Source of the DNA: Actinomycetota bacterium
GTDB lineage: Bacteria; Actinomycetota; Thermoleophilia; Solirubrobacterales; Solirubrobacteraceae
Direction: 5' to 3'
Assembly: GCA_009699565.1 (NCBI GenBank)
Contig: WLNX01000081.1
Coordinates: 1-7,950 of the forward strand
DNA: 7,950 nucleotides
In this document: positions 5,334-7,950 of the stretch, piece after piece
Position numbering within the stretch: position 1 is the first letter of the stretch
Layout of the letters: every line of letters starts with the position of its first letter
The notes under the pieces: model-generated
Databases searched by the model: none
The model's input: the letters and a program-made list of their open reading frames with translations, nothing else
What the model was told of the DNA's origin: nothing
Position numbers and translations under genes: made by a program

Positions 5334-6458
5334 ATGGCTGGCACTAAACGCACCGATTCGGATCCGTCCGGCGTCGGCAGAAGGGGTTTCCTCGCCGCCG
5401 GCGCGGGGGCCTTTCTTTGCACCATCGGCGGCGAGAACATCCTCGTTGGCAAGCCAGGCGACGCGGCCAAGGCCGATGCCGCCGCGGCTCGCGTGAAGCG
5501 GCCGGCCGGAGCCAAGTCAAGGCCCGCGGCGACGGTGCCCGGTGCTGATCCTGTCGATCAGCTCCGCTTCGGCACCCCGACTCCGCAGCCGGGCGGCAGG
5601 ACGCGCGAGTACTGGATTCAGGCGACCGCGGTTGTCTGGGACATCATGCCCAACCGTCCGCGCCGCGACTACTGGCACGGAATGCCGGTTGCCGGCCCGA
5701 CCAACTTCCGGGCGTTCGTCTATCAGGAGATGACCGAAGGCTTTGCAGACACGAAGGGTCCGGCGGCGATGCCCGGCCCAACCCTTCATTGCGAGGTTGG
5801 CGACGTGCTCAAGGTCCACGTGCGCAACGCGCTGCCCGACAAGTACGCGCAGGCGATCACGATGCACCCCCACGGCGTCCGTTACACGCCCGACTACGAC
5901 GGCTCCTACATCGGCGACTTCACTCGTGCCGGCGGCTTCATTGGCCCCGGTGAAGAGTTCACCTACACGTGGGAGGCGTTGCCCGAGTCGGTCGGCGCCT
6001 GGCCGTACCACGACCACGGCCCCAACCACACGCTCAACACGATGCGCGGCCTCTATGGCGGCATCATCATCCGTCCCAAGGGTGCTCCCAAGCCCGACGT
6101 CGAGAAGATGCTCTTCTTCCACTCGCTATCGCCCCCCACTACGGGGCTGACGCGCGTCTTCCAGTGCATCAACGGCCGCGCTTATGCCGGCAACACGCCG
6201 ACCATCCGTGCCAAGGCTGGCCAGGACGTCGCACTTCACGCGATCGGAATGGACGACAACTTCCACGACTTCCACATCCACGGCCATCGCTGGCACAAGG
6301 ACGGCGGCAGCTTCATGACCGATTGCCAGTCGCTTGGGCCGGGGGAGACCGTCACCGCCCGCTTTGTAGAAGACAATCCCGGACGCTGGCTCTACCACTG
6401 CCACGTCTTCTCCCATCAAGACAACGGCATGGCGGGCTTCTACCTCGTCACGCGCTAA
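5334..6458 (+). CDS. Exported two-domain multicopper oxidase (laccase-like), Tat signal
   Basis: The 374-residue protein has two cupredoxin domains and a full multicopper-oxidase ligand set. Domain 1 provides HPHG (H178, H180) and YHDHG (H226, H228); domain 2 provides HDFHIHGH (H311, H314, H316) and YHCHVFSHQDNGM (H355, C356, H357, H361, M366). The type 1 copper site (Cys356, axial Met366) is therefore only in the C-terminal domain, as in small two-domain laccases that work as trimers. Such enzymes oxidise phenols or metal ions and reduce oxygen to water; the substrate here is unknown. The N-terminus GRRGFLAAGAGAFL (15-28) fits a twin-arginine signal, suitable for export of a folded copper protein, followed by an Ala/Lys-rich linker to about 70. 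ATG 5334 is the only plausible start (in-frame TAG at 5313-5315) and has no ribosome site. Copper nitrite reductase is excluded by the trinuclear-site histidines and type 1 position. Confidence 0.93.
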   Translation: MAGTKRTDSDPSGVGRRGFLAAGAGAFLCTIGGENILVGKPGDAAKADAAAARVKRPAGAKSRPAATVPGADPVDQLRFGTPTPQPGGRTREYWIQATAVVWDIMPNRPRRDYWHGMPVAGPTNFRAFVYQEMTEGFADTKGPAAMPGPTLHCEVGDVLKVHVRNALPDKYAQAITMHPHGVRYTPDYDGSYIGDFTRAGGFIGPGEEFTYTWEALPESVGAWPYHDHGPNHTLNTMRGLYGGIIIRPKGAPKPDVEKMLFFHSLSPPTTGLTRVFQCINGRAYAGNTPTIRAKAGQDVALHAIGMDDNFHDFHIHGHRWHKDGGSFMTDCQSLGPGETVTARFVEDNPGRWLYHCHVFSHQDNGMAGFYLVTR

Positions 6459-6471
6459 CCGAACTGTGCAA

Positions 6472-6510
6472 CAATCCCGCATCTTCAGCGATAGCTGAAG
6501 TTCAATCCCG
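6472..6510 (+). repeat. Perfect stem-loop flanked by 8-bp direct repeats
   Basis: CTTCAGC (6483-6489) and GCTGAAG (6494-6500) form a perfect 7-bp stem with a GATA loop. CAATCCCG occurs on both sides, at 6472-6479 and 6503-6510, spaced 3 and 2 bases from the stem. The second copy ends on the first base of the next gene's ribosome site (GGAGGAG, 6510-6516). No T-run follows, so it is not a classical terminator. It could be an operator, or an RNA element setting relative expression of the two flanking genes. Confidence 0.4.
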
Positions 6511-6524
6511 GAGGAGAGAACCAG

Positions 6525-7946
6525 ATGAAGAAGTCGATTCGCGTGGTACTGCTGTCAGCAACGGCACTGCTAATGCTCCCGGCGCTCGCAAGCGCCGACT
6601 ACCCGCCGCCAACCAACCCTGGCGTCCCTACTCCCCGCCCAGGTGGCGCAAAGACTCTGAAGGTCTGTAAGAAGGGCTGCAAGTACAAGACGATTCAGGC
6701 CGGCGTCAATGCCGCCCAGTCGGGCGACATCGTCCGCGTCGGTACAGGCACCTACAAGGAGCAGGTCACGATTGAGGGCCACAAGAAGGACGCCATCAAG
6801 CTGATCGGCAACAAGGTGAACCCTCACAAGGTCTTCATCGACGCCAAGCTCAAGCCGAACGGCGTCATCATCAACAGCGCCGACAACGTCACGGTTCAGG
6901 GCTTCTCGACCAGCGGCTACCTCGCCAATGGTTTCTTCGCCGTCCACGTCAGCGGCTACACGATGGACAACCTGATCGCCATGGGTACCGGCGTCTACGG
7001 CCTCTACGCCTTTGACTCCAAGGGCGGAACGATGTCCAACTCCGACGCCTACTACAACACCGATGCAGGTTTCTACATCGGCCAGACACCGTTCCAGACG
7101 ACTCCCAAGCGTTCGATCGCAACGAACCTTCGTTCGTGGGGCAACGTGCTCGGCTGGTCGGGAACGAACATGCGCTACGTGACGATCACGAAGTCGAAGT
7201 TCTTCAACAACGGAACCGGCATCGTCCCGAACGCTCTCACTTCCGAGAAGTACCCGCCGGAAGAGGACAACGTCATCACCGACAACGACATCATGTGGAA
7301 CAACTGGAACTACTACAAGGCAGGGCCGTTCGAGGCTACGCCTTCAACTTCCGGCATTCCGTACCCGATCGGCGTTGGAATCCTGCTGTTCGGCGGCCGT
7401 CGCCAGTCGGTCAGCAACAACCGCGTCTACGGCAACTGGATCGCCGGCATCGGCCTGCTCAAGCAGATCTCGATGGCGGCTGACAGCGGCACAACCAAGG
7501 GGCGGACGTCGATCACTAACTCCGAGCCAATCGGAGCCACCGGCGACTGGACGCTCGATAAGCCGTGGAACCTGGAGGACAACAAGATCCAGAACAACGT
7601 CCTCGGAAACGGTGGCAAGGATCTGAACGCACGCGATCTGTTCTACGACGGCTCGGGCGAGGGGAACTGCTTCAAGGGCAACACGCGCACAGCGGCGTTG
7701 AACCTGCCGGCGTTCTCCGAGACGGCCTTCCCGACCTGCGTCGACGGCGTGAAGACGGACGACACGGCCAGCCCCGACTCGGCCACCGAAGGTGTCCGCT
7801 GGGCACTGGGTGTGAAGGTGAGCCGTGGGATGATCGCTTACCCGACCACCTCGCTCGGCAAGCTGAAGCCGTTCCCGAAGTGCGTGGACAGCGCTCCGGC
7901 GGCTTGCGGCTCGGTCTGGAACAAGAAGATCAAGGCGCCTCGCTAA
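6525..7946 (+). CDS. Secreted right-handed parallel beta-helix repeat protein
   Basis: The 473-residue protein has a clear Sec signal peptide: MKK, a hydrophobic core to about residue 20, and a likely signal peptidase I site after ALASA (residue 24). A Pro-rich stretch (27-41, with PTPRPGG) leads to CKKGCKYKTIQAGVNAAQSG (48-67) and DIVRVGTGTYKEQV (68-81), the usual entry into a pectate-lyase-like or NosD-like beta-helix. Repeated Asn/Gly/aromatic coils follow, such as NGVIINSADNVTVQGF (112-127), KSKFFNNGTGIV (223-234), NVITDNDIMWNNWNYY (249-264), SVSNNRVYGNWIAGIGLL (295-312) and NKIQNNVLGNGG (353-364). Six cysteines (48, 52, 382, 405, 453, 461) suggest disulfides. The ribosome site GGAGGAG (6510-6516) lies 8 bases before the ATG. 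No catalytic residues are recognisable; polysaccharide binding or cleavage, a structural surface role, or a copper-related role are possibilities. Confidence 0.85.
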   Translation: MKKSIRVVLLSATALLMLPALASADYPPPTNPGVPTPRPGGAKTLKVCKKGCKYKTIQAGVNAAQSGDIVRVGTGTYKEQVTIEGHKKDAIKLIGNKVNPHKVFIDAKLKPNGVIINSADNVTVQGFSTSGYLANGFFAVHVSGYTMDNLIAMGTGVYGLYAFDSKGGTMSNSDAYYNTDAGFYIGQTPFQTTPKRSIATNLRSWGNVLGWSGTNMRYVTITKSKFFNNGTGIVPNALTSEKYPPEEDNVITDNDIMWNNWNYYKAGPFEATPSTSGIPYPIGVGILLFGGRRQSVSNNRVYGNWIAGIGLLKQISMAADSGTTKGRTSITNSEPIGATGDWTLDKPWNLEDNKIQNNVLGNGGKDLNARDLFYDGSGEGNCFKGNTRTAALNLPAFSETAFPTCVDGVKTDDTASPDSATEGVRWALGVKVSRGMIAYPTTSLGKLKPFPKCVDSAPAACGSVWNKKIKAPR

Positions 7947-7950
7947 TGAA
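7946..7950 (+). CDS. Possible start of a further gene, cut by the window edge
   Basis: The stop of the beta-helix gene (TAA 7944-7946) shares its last base with an ATG, as TAATG, a common translational-coupling arrangement. AAGG (7932-7935) lies 10 bases upstream. Only one codon and two bases are visible, so nothing can be said about the product, and the ATG may be chance. Confidence 0.2.

Noticed and set aside
5517..6122. 201-residue open frame on the - strand inside the oxidase gene
   Set aside because: The + strand frame has every copper ligand of the family, and the antisense frame has no family resemblance.
1..7950. CRISPR arrays, tRNA or rRNA genes, insertion sequences, phage genes
   Set aside because: Read by eye, the window shows no regularly spaced repeats, cloverleaf, rRNA segment, transposase or integrase motif.

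Overview
The window is GC-rich, densely coding and almost entirely on the + strand. It reads as a chromosomal segment of an actinobacterium, most likely a deep-branching class such as Thermoleophilia (Solirubrobacterales-like). The first half (disA end, carD, ispD, ispF, cysS, rlmB) has the gene content and order known from mycobacterial chromosomes. It is followed by a Bacillus-type SigH/Spo0H sigma factor rather than a mycobacterial gene. The taxonomic call is inference from gene order and protein character, not from a marker gene.

Region 1 (1-1212): the 3' part of disA (c-di-AMP synthase, linker and HhH DNA-binding domain) and then carD, an RNA-polymerase-binding regulator whose true start is uncertain. 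Region 2 (1219-4461): a tightly packed housekeeping run, ispD-ispF (MEP isoprenoid pathway), cysS (cysteinyl-tRNA synthetase) and rlmB (23S rRNA ribose methyltransferase). Gaps are 24 bases or less, and there are short stop/start overlaps at ispD/ispF and cysS/rlmB, consistent with one transcript and translational coupling. Region 3 (4462-5333): a 157-base AT-richer regulatory gap with a good promoter and two inverted repeats, then the sigH-like gene. Its stop codon lies inside a 13-bp perfect inverted repeat that may end the transcript. Region 4 (5334-7946): two exported proteins, a Tat-type two-domain multicopper oxidase (possibly from a leaderless mRNA) and a Sec-secreted parallel beta-helix protein. 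A further ATG overlaps the last stop codon (TAATG), so the operon may continue beyond the window.

Regions 1-3 link genome-integrity and second-messenger signalling (DisA), transcription control (CarD, SigH), isoprenoid precursor synthesis and translation (CysRS, RlmB). They combine the mycobacterial carD-ispD-ispF-cysS-rlmB order with the Firmicute ispD-ispF...cysS...rlmB...sigH order. Region 4 is the accessory part. The oxidase and the beta-helix protein are adjacent, both exported, and share a short PTPxPGG segment, so a joint extracellular role is plausible but unproven. No tRNA, rRNA, CRISPR, transposase or phage gene is visible, and no stretch over 300 bases lacks a gene.
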